Positions 1-10,084 of a DNA stretch of 64,000 nt are shown piece by piece. The stretch lies in NCBI RefSeq assembly GCF_001273775.1, contig NZ_CP011801.1, forward strand, positions 1,962,001 through 2,026,000, given 5' to 3'. The translations under genes and the position numbers were made by a program. This DNA comes from Nitrospira moscoviensis. Lineage in GTDB: Bacteria > Nitrospirota > Nitrospiria > Nitrospirales > Nitrospiraceae. The notes below the pieces were generated by a model. It worked only from the letters and a program-made list of their open reading frames with translations, made no database searches and was not told the origin of the DNA. Numbering within the stretch: the stretch's first letter is position 1; the number at the start of each line of letters is the position of its first letter.

Positions 1-832
1 AACAGGCCGTGCCCGCCGCCCCCAGTCCATTGACCACGACGCGGACATGGTCGAGCTGCTTCCCTGTGACTCTCAGGGCATTCGTCAGCGCAGCCAGAAT
101 GACGACCGCGGTGCCGTGTTGGTCGTCGTGCATGACGGGCAGGTCGAGCGAGGCTTTGAGCCGCCGTTCGATCTCAAAACAGCGCGGGGCGCCGATGTCT
201 TCCAGATTGATCGCGCCGAACCCCGGCGCAATCGCCTGCACCACGCGGACGATCTCGTCCGGCTCTTGCGTGGCGAGACAAATCGGCCAGGCATCGATCC
301 CCGCCAGCTCCTTGAACAACATCACCTTGCCTTCCATCACCGGCAGCGCAGCTTCAGGACCGAGGTTCCCGAGCCCCAGCACGGCCGATCCATCGGTCAC
401 GACCGCGACGCTGTTGCTCTTGCTGGTGAAGGCATAGACTTTTGACCGGTCTTTGGCGATGGCCTGAGACACCCGGCCCACCCCGGGCGTATAGACCATG
501 GAGAGCAGATTGCGCGTGTTCACCGGGAATTTCCCCTGGACGCTGATCTTGCCGCCAAGATGGAGCAGAAAGATCCGGTCGGACGCCGACAGGACCGCCA
601 CGTCGGGCAAGTCGTTCAGCCGGGCCAGGACACGTTCGCCGTGCGCCTCGTCCTGCACGTCGAACGTCACGTCCCGCACCATGCGCGTTTTCGTCGCCGA
701 GACGATGTCCACGGCGCCCAGGTTGGCCCGCTCCTCCGCCAGGACCGCTGCCACGCGGGCGAACATGCCCGGCTTATTGGCCAATTCCAGCCGGACGGTG
801 AGGCGATAGTTCGAATAGGGAATTTCGAGCAT
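1..832 (-). CDS. NAD(P)-dependent malic enzyme with N-terminal ACT domain (5' part only)
   Basis: Oxidative decarboxylation of malate to pyruvate in the cytosol. Reading down from the ATG at 832, residues 1-80 (MLEIPYSNYRLTVRLELANK onward) look like an ACT domain, a ligand-binding module found on some bacterial malic enzymes. The malic-enzyme core follows: SMVYTPGVG with the catalytic Tyr, TSKSNSVAVVTDGSAVLG, then MHDDQHGTAVVILAA, and the start of the NAD-binding domain (VVVNGLGAAGTA) at the window edge. The 3' part lies outside the window. It is divergent from the small gene at 1024. The family call is firm; NAD versus NADP preference cannot be read. Confidence 0.9.
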   Translation of the reverse strand, partial: MLEIPYSNYRLTVRLELANKPGMFARVAAVLAEERANLGAVDIVSATKTRMVRDVTFDVQDEAHGERVLARLNDLPDVAVLSASDRIFLLHLGGKISVQGKFPVNTRNLLSMVYTPGVGRVSQAIAKDRSKVYAFTSKSNSVAVVTDGSAVLGLGNLGPEAALPVMEGKVMLFKELAGIDAWPICLATQEPDEIVRVVQAIAPGFGAINLEDIGAPRCFEIERRLKASLDLPVMHDDQHGTAVVILAALTNALRVTGKQLDHVRVVVNGLGAAGTAC

Positions 833-1023
833 GGTGCTATTGTAGCGCCGAACGGACCGCTGCACTATAGAAAGGCCCTCCTCTCCCCGCCGCCGCGACA
901 TTTCCAAAGTGGGTGGATAGCGAGCCGAAGGTCTGTTGACTTTGGCCGGCAGTTTGGCTTACGCTCCGCCCACTTTGCCTGGAGTGGAACGGGCACTATT
1001 TCATAACCAACAGGGGGGGCAGC

Positions 1024-1239
1024 ATGAAGAGTCTGTTGATGGCGGTGATGGCGGTGGCAGTGGCGATCACGTTCAGCGCACCTTCTTTCGCCGGTGAGGA
1101 GAAGAAGAAGGAAGAGAAGAAGGGCGGCCACGTCGTCGTCTACGGCGAAGAGAAGAAGAAGGAAGAAAAGAAGGGCGGTCACGCGGACGAGACCTTCGCC
1201 GACAAGAAGGAAGAAAAGAAGAAAGACGCCGGCAAGTAG
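1024..1239 (+). CDS. small exported Lys/Glu-rich repeat protein
   Basis: A 71-aa protein of unrecognised function. Residues 1-23 form a Sec signal peptide (MKSLLMAVMAVAVAITFSAP, cleavage near SFA-G). The mature part is almost entirely Lys, Glu and Gly and contains a perfect duplication of GEEKKKEEKKGGH separated by VVVY. The ATG follows a run of seven G that acts as ribosome binding site. A strong terminator ends the unit at about 1300, so it is a monocistronic transcript. Its high charge suggests a periplasmic ion- or polyanion-binding peptide, but this is only inference. Low-complexity antisense frames over it are artefacts. Confidence 0.75.
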   Translation: MKSLLMAVMAVAVAITFSAPSFAGEEKKKEEKKGGHVVVYGEEKKKEEKKGGHADETFADKKEEKKKDAGK

Positions 1240-1266
1240 CCCGTCGTTACAACTTCTCAAGGTTCG

Positions 1267-1303
1267 AAAGGCCTATGATCTTCACGATCATAGGCCTTTT
1301 TTC
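1267..1303 (+). terminator. Rho-independent terminator of the Lys/Glu-rich gene
   Basis: A perfect stem, AAGGCCTATGATC / GATCATAGGCCTT, closes a 5-nt loop (TTCAC) and runs into TTTTTTC. It lies 28 nt after the stop at 1239 and before the next gene at 1353. Confidence 0.9.
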
Positions 1304-1352
1304 TTGTCCGCCTCCGTTGACCCCCGTCCGACGCCGATGCTAGCGTGATTCT

Positions 1353-4300
1353 ATGTCTTCCTCCGCGGGCGCTCGACCGAACCGGCTGATCAACGAAACC
1401 AGCCCCTACCTGCTGCAGCATGCCTACAACCCGGTCGACTGGTACCCCTGGGATCCGGAGGCGTTGACGGCCGCCAAGGCGGCGAACAAGCCCATTCTCC
1501 TTTCCATCGGCTATTCCTCCTGCCACTGGTGCCATGTAATGGAGCGCGAGTCCTTCGAAAACGAGGCGATCGCCGCCCTCATGAACCGCCATTTCATCTG
1601 CATCAAAGTGGATCGCGAAGAGCGGCCCGATCTGGATGAAATCTATATGGCGGCCACCGTGGCGATGAACGGCCAGGGAGGCTGGCCGATGACGGTGTTC
1701 CTCACCCCCGACCAGGAGCCCTTCTATGCCGGCACCTATTTTCCGCCGGAAGACCGCTGGGGCCGGCCCGGCTTCGGCACGCTGTTGCAGAAAATCGCCG
1801 ACTATTGGGAGCAGGACAAGGCGGGCGTCACGGCGCAGGGAAAGGAGATGGCCAAGCGTTTGAAGGGCGAAGGCCGCATCCCCTCTCCTGTGTCGGTCAG
1901 CGAGTCGGCGCTCGACGACGCCGTCGCGCAATTCAAGGAGGAGTTCGACCCGAAGCACGGTGGGTTCGGGTCCGCGCCGAAGTTTCCTCCCGCCACCGGC
2001 CTCTCGTTGCTGCTGCGGTGCCATCGCCGAACGGGTGATGCGGAGACGCTGAAGATGGTCACGAAGACGCTCGATATGATGGCCGCCGGCGGGATCTACG
2101 ATCATATCGGTGGCGGCTTCGCGCGCTATTCCACCGATGAGCGCTGGCTCGTTCCACATTTCGAAAAGATGCTGTACGACAACGCCCTGCTGGCGCGCGT
2201 CTACGTCGAAGCCTATCAGGTCACGAAGAAGCCGCTCTATCGCCGCGTGGCGACCGAGGTGCTCGATTACATCCTGAGGGAAATGACCGGGCCGAACGGC
2301 GGCTTTTATTCCGCGACGGACGCGGACTCGGAAGGCGTGGAAGGCAAATTCTTCGTGTGGTCGCCGGCCGAGGTTCGGGCGGCCGTACCGAACGAGGAAG
2401 ACGCGCGGCGCTTCTGCGCGCTCTATGACATCACCGAGTCGGGCAATTGGGAGCACACCAACATTCCGAATCGGCTGCGGCCGATCGAAGAAGTGGTCAC
2501 ACAGCTCAACGTCACGACCGACGAGGTGCTGGACACGGCCGCGCGGGTGAAGCCCCTGCTCTACGAGGCGCGACGACGGCGCGTGCCGCCCGGCCTCGAC
2601 GACAAGATCATCACCGCGTGGAACGGCATGATGCTCTCCGCCATGGCGGAAGCGGCGCGGGTCTTCGGCGAGAACCGATATCGCGACGCCGCGCGACAGA
2701 CCGCAGACTTTCTGCTCAAGACCCATGTGAAGTCGGACGGCCGGCTGCTTCGCACGTCGCGCGCCGGGCGCGCGCACCTCGACGCCTACCTCGAAGACTA
2801 TGCCTACCTCGCCGATGGTTTGGTGGATCTCTACGAGGCGGGCGCCGGCGAATCCTATCTGCAGGCCGCCGCCCGGCTGGCCGACTATCTGATGACCGAT
2901 TTTCACGACGCCGAGCAGGGCGGATTTTTCACGACCGCCAAGAACCACGAGTCGCTGATTCTCCGGGCGCGCGAAGGGGCCGACGGGGCGACGCCGAGCG
3001 CCAACGCGGTGGCGGCCTCCGCGCTGGCCAAGCTTTCGTTCCACTTCGATCGGCAGGAGTGGCGCGACGCCGCGGCCGGCGCGATTCGCGCCTATGGCCG
3101 GCAGATCACCCGCTATCCCAGAGCCTTCGCCAAGAGCCTGGCGGTCGTGGACTTCCTCACGGAAGGACCGGTGGAACTGGCCTTCATCGGCGACGAGGGC
3201 CGGGAAGGGCTCATCGCATTGCAACGGGCCGTGGCGGACCGCTATCTGCCCAATCGGATCGTCGCAACCGGTCGTCCGACAAGTCCCTCCGAGCTTCCGC
3301 TTCTGAAAGGAAGAGGATTGGTCGGGGGCCGGCCGGCCCTGTACATCTGCCGCAACTTTACCTGCCGTCAGCCCATCACTGATCCGCAACTGGTCGATCA
3401 AGCTTTGAGCGCCGCGATGCCGGAAGCGAACCGGCGCAACACCACGATGCTGAGCGGCGCCGAGTTGCCGGGCCGGGCGACGAAGCAAGGCACAGCGGAA
3501 TATGCGGCGCGCATCATCGGACGAACGGCGGATCGGGACCTCGCCCGCGGCTATACCGAGCTCGGCGGGACGGGCCTCACCGTGAGCCGCCTGGGATTCG
3601 GCACCTATCGGGTGGATACCGGGGATCAGGCGCATCGCGATGCCTTGAAGAAGGCCTTGCGGGAAGGCTGTAACCTCATCGATACCTCGACCAATTATAT
3701 GGACGGCGACAGTGAGCGCTTGGTCGGCTCCGTGCTGCGCGAATTGACCAGCGCCGGAGAGCTGCGGCGCGACGAGGTCGTGGTGGTCTCCAAGATCGGC
3801 TACGTGCAGGGGCAGAATCTGAAAGCAGCCGAAGCCAGGGAAAAAGCCGGCCGCCCCTACCCCGAGATGGTCAAGTACGGCGACGGTGTATGGCACTGCA
3901 TCCATCCGGATTTTCTTGCCGACCAACTGCGCTTCTCGTTGGATCGCCTCGGGCTTGCCACGTTGGACGTCTGCCTCCTTCACAATCCGGAATATTTCTT
4001 CTCGGAGGCCGCCCACCGCGGCGACCAGGATCTTCCGAAACTGAGAACCGCGTTTTATGACCGGCTGGCCCGTGCCTTCACCTACCTGGAGTCGCAGGTC
4101 GCCGCCGGGCGGCTTCAATATTATGGCGTGTCGTCCAACACCGTGACCGCTCCGTCAGATAGTGCCGAAGCCACGTCGTTGGGCCGGATGTTGAAAGCGG
4201 CCATTGCGGCAGCGGCGGCAGTTGGGTCCGCGACCCATCATTTTGTCGTCCTGCAATGTCCCATGAATCTGTTCGAGTCCGGCGCGGTCTTTATCCCCAA

Positions 4301-5027
4301 CACCGGTCCGGAGAATCGACAGACCGTCTTGGAGTCAGCCCAGCAAGCCGGCGTCGCCGTGCTCGTCAACCGGCCGCTGAACGCGATGCCTGCTCCACGC
4401 AGCGGCATGCTCCGTCTGGCGGATCTGCCGCTGGAAAACGAGGCCGTCGATCTCGGGAAGCAACTGGAGACCGTGCGGGCGCTCGAACAGGAGTATCGCG
4501 CGACCGTTGCGCCGGCGATTCAGCACGGAGGGCACGGGATGGCGCCGGCTGAGTTTTTCAATTGGGCGCAGGAACTGGAACGGGTCCGACCTCAGATTCA
4601 GGGACTGGAACATTGGGAGCAGATCGAGCACCACATGATCGCGCCGCAGGTCAATCAGGTCCTTCGGGCGCTCTCGGGCTACCTGGCCGGAGGCGTGGCG
4701 GAGCAATGGGAGGCCTGGCGCGATCGGTATATCCCGGCGCTGCTCACGCTTTTGAGCGGGTTCAGGCGGGAGGCGACGGAACGCAGCCGCGCGCGCGCGC
4801 GAATGATTACGGCTGTCATCGATCCCCTCCTGCCGGCGCAGCGCCGCGGCGAATCGCTCTCGCGCAAGGCCCTGTGGATTCTTGCCGGCACGCCGGGTGT
4901 GACCTCCGTCCTGAACGGCATGCGGACGCCCGCTTATGTCGACGATTCGCTGGCGGTTCTCCGATGGGCGTCACCTCCGGATGTCCGGGCGGTCTACGAG
5001 CAGGTCAAGGGTCTCGCCTTTCCATAA
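1353..5027 (+). CDS. YyaL/SPATA20-type thioredoxin-fold protein fused to an aldo/keto reductase
   Basis: A 1,224-aa two-part protein. Residues 1 to about 700 match the DUF255/YyaL family: a thioredoxin-like head ([20 protein letters not shown] start, CxxC at C57-H-W-C60, [20 protein letters not shown]) followed by the six-hairpin glycosidase-like body ([15 protein letters not shown]). From about residue 733 ([20 protein letters not shown]) an aldo/keto reductase begins, with DTSTNY (catalytic Asp and Tyr), VVVSKIGY (Lys) and CLLHNPEYF (His), so the tetrad is complete. There is no stop or frameshift between the halves, and family members are usually separate proteins of about 680 and 330 aa. 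No clear Shine-Dalgarno precedes the ATG. The substrate is unknown; a redox function is inferred. Confidence 0.85.
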   Translation: MSSSAGARPNRLINETSPYLLQHAYNPVDWYPWDPEALTAAKAANKPILLSIGYSSCHWCHVMERESFENEAIAALMNRHFICIKVDREERPDLDEIYMAATVAMNGQGGWPMTVFLTPDQEPFYAGTYFPPEDRWGRPGFGTLLQKIADYWEQDKAGVTAQGKEMAKRLKGEGRIPSPVSVSESALDDAVAQFKEEFDPKHGGFGSAPKFPPATGLSLLLRCHRRTGDAETLKMVTKTLDMMAAGGIYDHIGGGFARYSTDERWLVPHFEKMLYDNALLARVYVEAYQVTKKPLYRRVATEVLDYILREMTGPNGGFYSATDADSEGVEGKFFVWSPAEVRAAVPNEEDARRFCALYDITESGNWEHTNIPNRLRPIEEVVTQLNVTTDEVLDTAARVKPLLYEARRRRVPPGLDDKIITAWNGMMLSAMAEAARVFGENRYRDAARQTADFLLKTHVKSDGRLLRTSRAGRAHLDAYLEDYAYLADGLVDLYEAGAGESYLQAAARLADYLMTDFHDAEQGGFFTTAKNHESLILRAREGADGATPSANAVAASALAKLSFHFDRQEWRDAAAGAIRAYGRQITRYPRAFAKSLAVVDFLTEGPVELAFIGDEGREGLIALQRAVADRYLPNRIVATGRPTSPSELPLLKGRGLVGGRPALYICRNFTCRQPITDPQLVDQALSAAMPEANRRNTTMLSGAELPGRATKQGTAEYAARIIGRTADRDLARGYTELGGTGLTVSRLGFGTYRVDTGDQAHRDALKKALREGCNLIDTSTNYMDGDSERLVGSVLRELTSAGELRRDEVVVVSKIGYVQGQNLKAAEAREKAGRPYPEMVKYGDGVWHCIHPDFLADQLRFSLDRLGLATLDVCLLHNPEYFFSEAAHRGDQDLPKLRTAFYDRLARAFTYLESQVAAGRLQYYGVSSNTVTAPSDSAEATSLGRMLKAAIAAAAAVGSATHHFVVLQCPMNLFESGAVFIPNTGPENRQTVLESAQQAGVAVLVNRPLNAMPAPRSGMLRLADLPLENEAVDLGKQLETVRALEQEYRATVAPAIQHGGHGMAPAEFFNWAQELERVRPQIQGLEHWEQIEHHMIAPQVNQVLRALSGYLAGGVAEQWEAWRDRYIPALLTLLSGFRREATERSRARARMITAVIDPLLPAQRRGESLSRKALWILAGTPGVTSVLNGMRTPAYVDDSLAVLRWASPPDVRAVYEQVKGLAFP

Positions 5028-5048
5028 AAAATAACTGGTCGCGAGGGT

Positions 5049-5570
5049 TCAACCCTCCTCATCCCTCTCGCGTGTTCCGAGTGCCCGGAGCTGAGCCGGG
5101 AGGAGCCACCACCGGAGAAGGCCGCCACCCGGCTTCACGTCGTTCGGAATATGGATGCAGCCGGCTCCTGATTTTTTCATCGCAAACCCCGGCGCCGCTT
5201 GTCCGCACAACAGGAGCCCGGCAACCAGCCCCAGTAAAGGCTCATGTCCCACGCAGGCCAAGACTGAGTCGCTTGGATAAGCGCGGAGCATGGCGACGAT
5301 CCGCTCCGGCGTCGAGCCGACCGCCAGTTCTTCCCTGACCTCCACCGGGACCGAGCGACAGAGGACGTCCTGGATGATGGCGGCCGTCTCTTTCGCCCTG
5401 GTCAAGGGGCTGGTCAGCAGATGGGTCGGCGCGAGCCGAAGCGCGACGAGGCCGCGGGCCGCTTGGCGCGCTTGATGAATGCCCTTCTCCGTCAGCGGAC
5501 GCAGCGATTCTGAGCCGGTCCATTCCTCCGGTTCCACCGCAATGCCGTGGCGAATGAGGATGCAGTCCAT
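5049..5570 (-). CDS. sixA: SixA-type phosphohistidine phosphatase
   Basis: A 173-aa histidine-phosphatase superfamily protein. The RHG signature with the nucleophilic His is at residues 8-10 (LIRHGIAV), the second catalytic Arg is in TSPLTRAKET, and the acid/base His is in ACVGHEPLLG. SixA removes phosphate from Hpt histidines of phosphorelays. It is slightly longer than E. coli SixA (about 160 aa). It is convergent with the large fusion gene, 21 nt away, and may lie in the same minus-strand unit as the regulator at 5657. An Hpt protein that could serve as substrate is encoded at 23923-24279; that pairing is conjecture. Confidence 0.85.
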   Translation of the reverse strand: MDCILIRHGIAVEPEEWTGSESLRPLTEKGIHQARQAARGLVALRLAPTHLLTSPLTRAKETAAIIQDVLCRSVPVEVREELAVGSTPERIVAMLRAYPSDSVLACVGHEPLLGLVAGLLLCGQAAPGFAMKKSGAGCIHIPNDVKPGGGLLRWWLLPAQLRALGTRERDEEG

Positions 5571-5656
5571 CGGCGGGCCTCGCTTCAGAAAAATAGCATA
5601 AGACGGCGCATACCGGTGAGAGGTTCAGCGTGCGGATCAGGAGCGGAGGTCTGTGA

Positions 5657-6394
5657 TCAGGCCGAGAGGCGGAGCGAGGGAGCCTGCCTCATCAGCCGGT
5701 ACCCGCTGCCCGGGATGCCGGCGATCGGGTGCCGGCCGTTCATGTCGCCGGCGAGCTTGCCGTTGAGCGACATGATCGCCTGATCCAACGCCCGGTCGTG
5801 CGAGAGCCCGTCTTCTCCCCACAAGGCGGCGCGCAACTCTTCCCGGGGAACCACCTTGCCGGCGGCTCGCGCCAGACGGGTCAAAATCATCCATTCCGCT
5901 GTGCTGAGAATCGCCCGGAGGCCGCGGAACGATACGACGTACTGCGTCTCTTCGAGCACCAGGTCATCGGCCATCCCTTCGTCGCCCATCGGCGCCGCGG
6001 CCGCGATGCGGCGCAACACCGCTTTCACGCGCGCCACCAGCTCACGGCCGGCGTAGGGTTTCGCGATCACGTCGTCGGCGCCCGCCTCCAGGGCCGCGAC
6101 CCGGTGGTCTTCGGACGTCATCGCGCTCATCACGATGATCCCCATGGATTTGGTCTGAGGATCGGTGCGGAGCCGGGCGCAGATTTCTTTGCCGCTCATG
6201 CCCGGCGGAAGCAGATCGAGCATGACCAACGCCGGTTTCAGCCGCCTAATATCCTGAATACCGGTCGGGCCGTCACAGGCGACGTTGGTCCGGAAGGACG
6301 CTTTGCGGAGGAGCTGATCGATGGCGCGGGCCTGCTCTTGCCCCTCTTCGATGATTTGGATGAGCTCCAGACCCACGCCGACACACTCCTGCAC
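5657..6394 (-). CDS. OmpR/PhoB-type response regulator
   Basis: A receiver domain (about residues 10-130) is followed by a winged-helix DNA-binding domain (about 145-240). The phospho-acceptor Asp is in LVMLDLLPPGMSG, the switch Thr/Ser region is IIVMSAMTSED and the conserved Lys is in DDVIAKPYAG. The C-terminal half shows the OmpR-type pattern LSTAEWMILTRLARAAGKVV...GSGYRL. The N-terminal acidic pocket is degenerate (IIEEGQEQ rather than VDDD). The frame opens with GTG at 6394; another GTG six codons later has a better spaced CAGGAG, so the start is uncertain. No partner kinase lies next to it. Confidence 0.85.
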   Translation of the reverse strand: MQECVGVGLELIQIIEEGQEQARAIDQLLRKASFRTNVACDGPTGIQDIRRLKPALVMLDLLPPGMSGKEICARLRTDPQTKSMGIIVMSAMTSEDHRVAALEAGADDVIAKPYAGRELVARVKAVLRRIAAAAPMGDEGMADDLVLEETQYVVSFRGLRAILSTAEWMILTRLARAAGKVVPREELRAALWGEDGLSHDRALDQAIMSLNGKLAGDMNGRHPIAGIPGSGYRLMRQAPSLRLSA

Positions 6395-6523
6395 GACTGT
6401 ATCGGCTGTCGAAAGAAAATCTTGAGGTCCGCGGCGCGAAGAATAATGAGCGTCACGTTTGCGGACGCCCGCGAGGATGGTGAGCGGGGCCGTGTCCCGT
6501 GAGCCGACTTGTCCAGCGGCCTG

Positions 6524-7039
6524 CTAGTGCTTCAACAGGTCTTGCCACGACTTGAACATACCGCCGACCCAGGAGGAATCGCCGGCGGCGGATTTCTTTC
6601 CCGGAACCGATCGCCGAGAGCTGAGCTGCTCGATCCGGCCGGCCACGTCCCGATAGCCGGGATCTTCCCTCCTGATCCACCGATACGCCTCGAGGGTTTC
6701 AGCAATCCGTCCCAACGATTCCAGCGTGCGGCCCAGCACATAGAGAATCTGGACCGTTTCTCTGGACGATCTCGCGGAACAATGTAGAGCCTGACGAAAG
6801 GCGGCGATCGCATCATCGTTGCGCCCCACCGATTTGAAACACAGCCCGATGTTGGCATGGGCCTTGAGAGCCAAGGCCGGATCGCAGGCGGCCGCCTGGA
6901 ACTGTTCGATGGCGGCCTTGTACAAGCCCGCCTTTTTCAAGGCGAGACCACGTTCGTAGCGTTCCGCCGGATCGATCGCCCGTCCACTGACCTCAGGCGT
7001 GATCCCGTCAATCTCAATGTCATGCTGATTTTCACGCAT
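6524..7039 (-). CDS. TPR-repeat protein
   Basis: A 171-aa cytoplasmic protein with two to three tetratricopeptide repeats (AERYERGLALKKAGLYKAAI, AHANIGLCFKSVGRNDDAIA and ILYVLGRTLESLGRIAETLE, about residues 25-130), which form a protein-interaction scaffold. The ATG at 7039 is preceded by AGAGGG and is preferred to a TTG six codons upstream. It carries no signal peptide or enzyme motif, so its partner is unknown. It is divergent from gspC, whose start is 175 nt away, and could be a local accessory to secretion or signalling, but nothing in the sequence proves that. Confidence 0.75.
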   Translation of the reverse strand: MRENQHDIEIDGITPEVSGRAIDPAERYERGLALKKAGLYKAAIEQFQAAACDPALALKAHANIGLCFKSVGRNDDAIAAFRQALHCSARSSRETVQILYVLGRTLESLGRIAETLEAYRWIRREDPGYRDVAGRIEQLSSRRSVPGKKSAAGDSSWVGGMFKSWQDLLKH

Positions 7040-7214
7040 GTGCGCCCTCTGACCCAATAGGATAGCATCATTTTTCCTATGGTCGAGGAATTCACCCTTA
7101 CCTCCGCGAAACTATTGAGCACTCAAATCGCCCTTCCGATTTCGATGGGAATCACATAAGAACGCTCGAAGGATTGCGATGGCCGGCCCTCTGCGGGTAG
7201 GATGAGGGCCCACG

Positions 7215-8108
7215 ATGACGACGATGTCAGCCGCACAGCTCCGGCGCCTCGGTCTGGCTGCCTGCCTCGCGGTGGGCGGTTTTCTGATCGCCCATGCGCT
7301 GAATGCCTTTGTCGCCGATGCGCTGCATCTCCCGCCGGATCGCGTGGGGGCGCCGGCCGCGGGCGACGTCGGGCTGCCGGTGTCCTATCAGCCGAAGCAG
7401 GCGGCCGAGGATATCCGGGCGAGCGGCTTGTTTGTGCTCCCCGCCGCTCCCCAAGGAGGCGCGGCGCAGGGAGGACCGTCCGGCGCCGGACCGGCCGTGC
7501 GCGCCTCGATCGGCGCGGCGGGGAAGATCCGGATGATCGGCGTGGTCTTCAACGAGCAGCGCGGCATCTTCGCGATCGTCGAAGAGCTGTCGAGCAAGAA
7601 GCAGGCGCTCTATCGGCTGCATGAGGAAATCCCCGACGTAGGCGAGGTCAGCGAAATTCACCCCGGCAGTATGGTCGTTCGGCAAGGAGATCAGGAGGAG
7701 TTGCTCACGCTGGCCGTGACCGAGAAACCTCCCGCGCCGGCCGGCCCGGCCGCGGCCGGATCCCCGCCCGTTCCGGCGCAGGGCTCGCCGCTGCGCAAAG
7801 TGATCGATCGTCGCGAAGTCGAGCAAGCGATGAGCGATTTGCCGAAACTGCTCACGCAAGCGCGGGCCGTGCCGAACATGGTGAACGGCGCGCTGAACGG
7901 GTTCCGCATCGACTATGTCGCGCCGGCGAGTTTTTACGAGAAGATCGGCATCCTCGCCGGCGACGTGCTGCAGCGCGTCAACGGCGTCGACATTCGCGAC
8001 CCCACCACCATGCTGAATCTCCTTCAGCAGCTGAAAAATGAACGCATGGTGAAGTTGGACATGGTCCGCAACAATCAGAAGTCCACCGTGACCTACGAGC
8101 TTCGATGA
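7215..8108 (+). CDS. gspC: type II secretion system protein GspC
   Basis: An inner-membrane linker between the assembly platform and the outer-membrane secretin. It has an N-terminal membrane segment at residues 13-33 (LAACLAVGGFLIAHALNAFV), a Pro/Ala/Gly-rich spacer, the homology region around 95-165 (IRMIGVVFNEQRGIFAIVEE) and a C-terminal PDZ domain at about 215-297 (NGFRIDYVAPASFYEKIGIL, GDVLQRVNGVDI). At 297 aa it is of usual length. It is the first gene of the secretion operon. The secretin gspD, often its neighbour, is absent here. Confidence 0.9.
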   Translation: MTTMSAAQLRRLGLAACLAVGGFLIAHALNAFVADALHLPPDRVGAPAAGDVGLPVSYQPKQAAEDIRASGLFVLPAAPQGGAAQGGPSGAGPAVRASIGAAGKIRMIGVVFNEQRGIFAIVEELSSKKQALYRLHEEIPDVGEVSEIHPGSMVVRQGDQEELLTLAVTEKPPAPAGPAAAGSPPVPAQGSPLRKVIDRREVEQAMSDLPKLLTQARAVPNMVNGALNGFRIDYVAPASFYEKIGILAGDVLQRVNGVDIRDPTTMLNLLQQLKNERMVKLDMVRNNQKSTVTYELR

Positions 8109-8334
8109 GGGATGCGGTCTCCGCCGCATCGCCGGACCTCCGCTTCAGCTAACATCGCGCTAATCGGATCGAAACATAAAGTTTATATTGAACCTTGTTG
8201 AGAAGGGCCCAGGCGGCACTTATCCTTGCCTCCGGCCAAGGTCTAAGAGTATGTTGAACCAGGTTCCGGGGCTTTCCCCAGGCGCTCCAGGAGCGGCGCC
8301 TTCCACCGACGCGCCTGCATCCATCGAAGGACTC

Positions 8335-10080
8335 ATGACGGTCTCCAACGACAATCAGACCGAGCCGGGATACGGCCGGCCCCTGCTCGGGCGCATCCTG
8401 GGCGACAAATTCAATCTGCTGGATTCCAAGCTGGAGGAGGCCCTCGCGTACCAACGCGAAAAGGGAGGCCGCCTGGGGGAGGCGCTGCTCCACCTGCGGC
8501 TCTTGCGCGAAGAAGAGCTGCTGGAGGGGTTGGCGCTGCAGTTCGAGTTGCCCTGGATGCCGCAGTTGGAGACGGCCAACGTCGACCATGAATTGATCAA
8601 GAAGGTGCCGATCGCCTTCGCGCGGCGCTATCGGGTCCTGCCCCTGCGCCAGGAGGAAGGAGCCATCATCGTCGCCGCGACCGATCCCTTGGAGACCGTG
8701 GCCCTCGACGACCTCCGCCTGCTGCTCGGCAAGCCGATCAGACCCGTCCTCACCACCGGCGTCGCCCTCCTGGCCTGCTTGAACCGGGTGTACGACGAGG
8801 TCGCGAGCCCCGCCGGCGCCGAACAGGTGATGGAAGACATCGCGGCCAACCGAAATCTCGACGAGCTCGCGCACGAACTCGACGAGCCGCAAGATCTGCT
8901 CGACGCCACCGACGAGGCGCCGATCATCAGGTTGGTGAACAGCGTCCTGTTCCAGGCGGTGCGCCAGCGGGCGAGCGACATCCACTTCGAGTCGTTCGAG
9001 CGCGGCTTGGTGGTCCGCTACCGCATCGACGGGGTGTTGTACCCGGTGCTGACGCCGCCGAAACATCTGCAGGCCAGCATCATCGCCCGATTGAAGATCA
9101 TGGCGGGGCTCAACATCGCGGAAAAACGGTTGCCCCAGGACGGCCGGTTCGCCATCCGCACGGCGGGCAAGGACGTCGATCTCCGCGTGTCCGTGCTGCC
9201 CACGTCGCACGGCGAGCGCGTCGTGCTCCGCCTGCTGGAAAAGGAAAACCGCCTGTTGAACCTGAACGAAATGGGTTTCACCGGCGAGCGGCTGTCGGCG
9301 ATCCACCAGCTGATCCAATTGGCCCACGGCATCATCCTCGTCACCGGCCCGACGGGCAGCGGCAAGACGACGACGCTGTACGCGGCGCTGAGCCAGATCA
9401 ACGCGCCGGACAAAAACATCATCACCGTCGAGGATCCGGTCGAGTATCAGTTGCTCGGCATCGGCCAGATGCAGGTCAATCCGAAGATCAATCTGTCGTT
9501 CGCCGCGGGGCTGCGCTCGATTTTGCGCCAGGACCCGGACGTGATCATGATCGGCGAAATCCGCGATCGGGAGACGGCGGAAATCGCCATTCATGCATCG
9601 CTCACCGGCCACCTGGTGTTTTCCACCCTGCACACGAACGACGCGGCCAGCGCCGCCACCCGGCTGATCGACATGGGCATCGAGCCGTTCCTGGTGGCGT
9701 CCTCGGTCGTGGCCGTGCTGGCGCAGCGGCTGCTCCGCAAGATCTGTCCCGACTGCAAGAAGCCCTATACCCCGAGCGCGGAGGAGTTGAGCCGCCTGGA
9801 CCTGCCGCCCACGTCCGCCGTGACCCTGTACCGCGGAGCCGGCTGCGCGGCCTGTTCGCAAACCGGTTATCGCGGGCGCACCGGGATCTTCGAACTGTTG
9901 ATCCTCGACGACGAGGTCCGGCGTCTGATCGGCGCCAAGGCGGATTCCTCGGCGATCAAACAGGCGGCCATCGCCAAGGGCATGGTGACGTTGAAGCAGG
10001 AAGGGGCGGAAAAAGTCATCCAGGGCCAGACGACCCTGGAAGAAGTCATGCGCATCACGCAGCAGGAGATCGAGATTTAA
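8335..10080 (+). CDS. gspE: type II secretion ATPase GspE
   Basis: The cytoplasmic hexameric ATPase that powers pseudopilus assembly. It has an N-terminal helical domain (RPLLGRILGDKFNLLDSKLE onward), Walker A GPTGSGKTT at about residues 338-346, an Asp box, Walker B DPDVIMIGEIRD at about 401-412, and a zinc-binding tetracysteine motif CPDC...CAAC at about 472-507. The ATG at 8335 is chosen because GAAGGA lies 5 nt upstream, giving 581 aa. The frame is open further upstream (ATG 8251, TTG 8188), but that extension is Pro/Ala-rich and unlike the family. It ends 4 nt before gspF. Confidence 0.93.
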   Translation: MTVSNDNQTEPGYGRPLLGRILGDKFNLLDSKLEEALAYQREKGGRLGEALLHLRLLREEELLEGLALQFELPWMPQLETANVDHELIKKVPIAFARRYRVLPLRQEEGAIIVAATDPLETVALDDLRLLLGKPIRPVLTTGVALLACLNRVYDEVASPAGAEQVMEDIAANRNLDELAHELDEPQDLLDATDEAPIIRLVNSVLFQAVRQRASDIHFESFERGLVVRYRIDGVLYPVLTPPKHLQASIIARLKIMAGLNIAEKRLPQDGRFAIRTAGKDVDLRVSVLPTSHGERVVLRLLEKENRLLNLNEMGFTGERLSAIHQLIQLAHGIILVTGPTGSGKTTTLYAALSQINAPDKNIITVEDPVEYQLLGIGQMQVNPKINLSFAAGLRSILRQDPDVIMIGEIRDRETAEIAIHASLTGHLVFSTLHTNDAASAATRLIDMGIEPFLVASSVVAVLAQRLLRKICPDCKKPYTPSAEELSRLDLPPTSAVTLYRGAGCAACSQTGYRGRTGIFELLILDDEVRRLIGAKADSSAIKQAAIAKGMVTLKQEGAEKVIQGQTTLEEVMRITQQEIEI

Positions 10081-10084
10081 TCTT

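Noticed and set aside
1257..4118. A long open frame (953 codons) on the minus strand
   Set aside because: It is antisense to the YyaL/aldo-keto reductase fusion, has no recognisable domain and follows from the high GC third-codon bias. The same holds for the long minus frames at 8149-9861 and 10055-11455.
8188..8334. An N-terminal extension of GspE from TTG 8188 or ATG 8251
   Set aside because: The extension is Pro/Ala-rich and lacks a good ribosome binding site, whereas GAAGGA precedes ATG 8335 and the family domain begins right after it. It remains a possible alternative.
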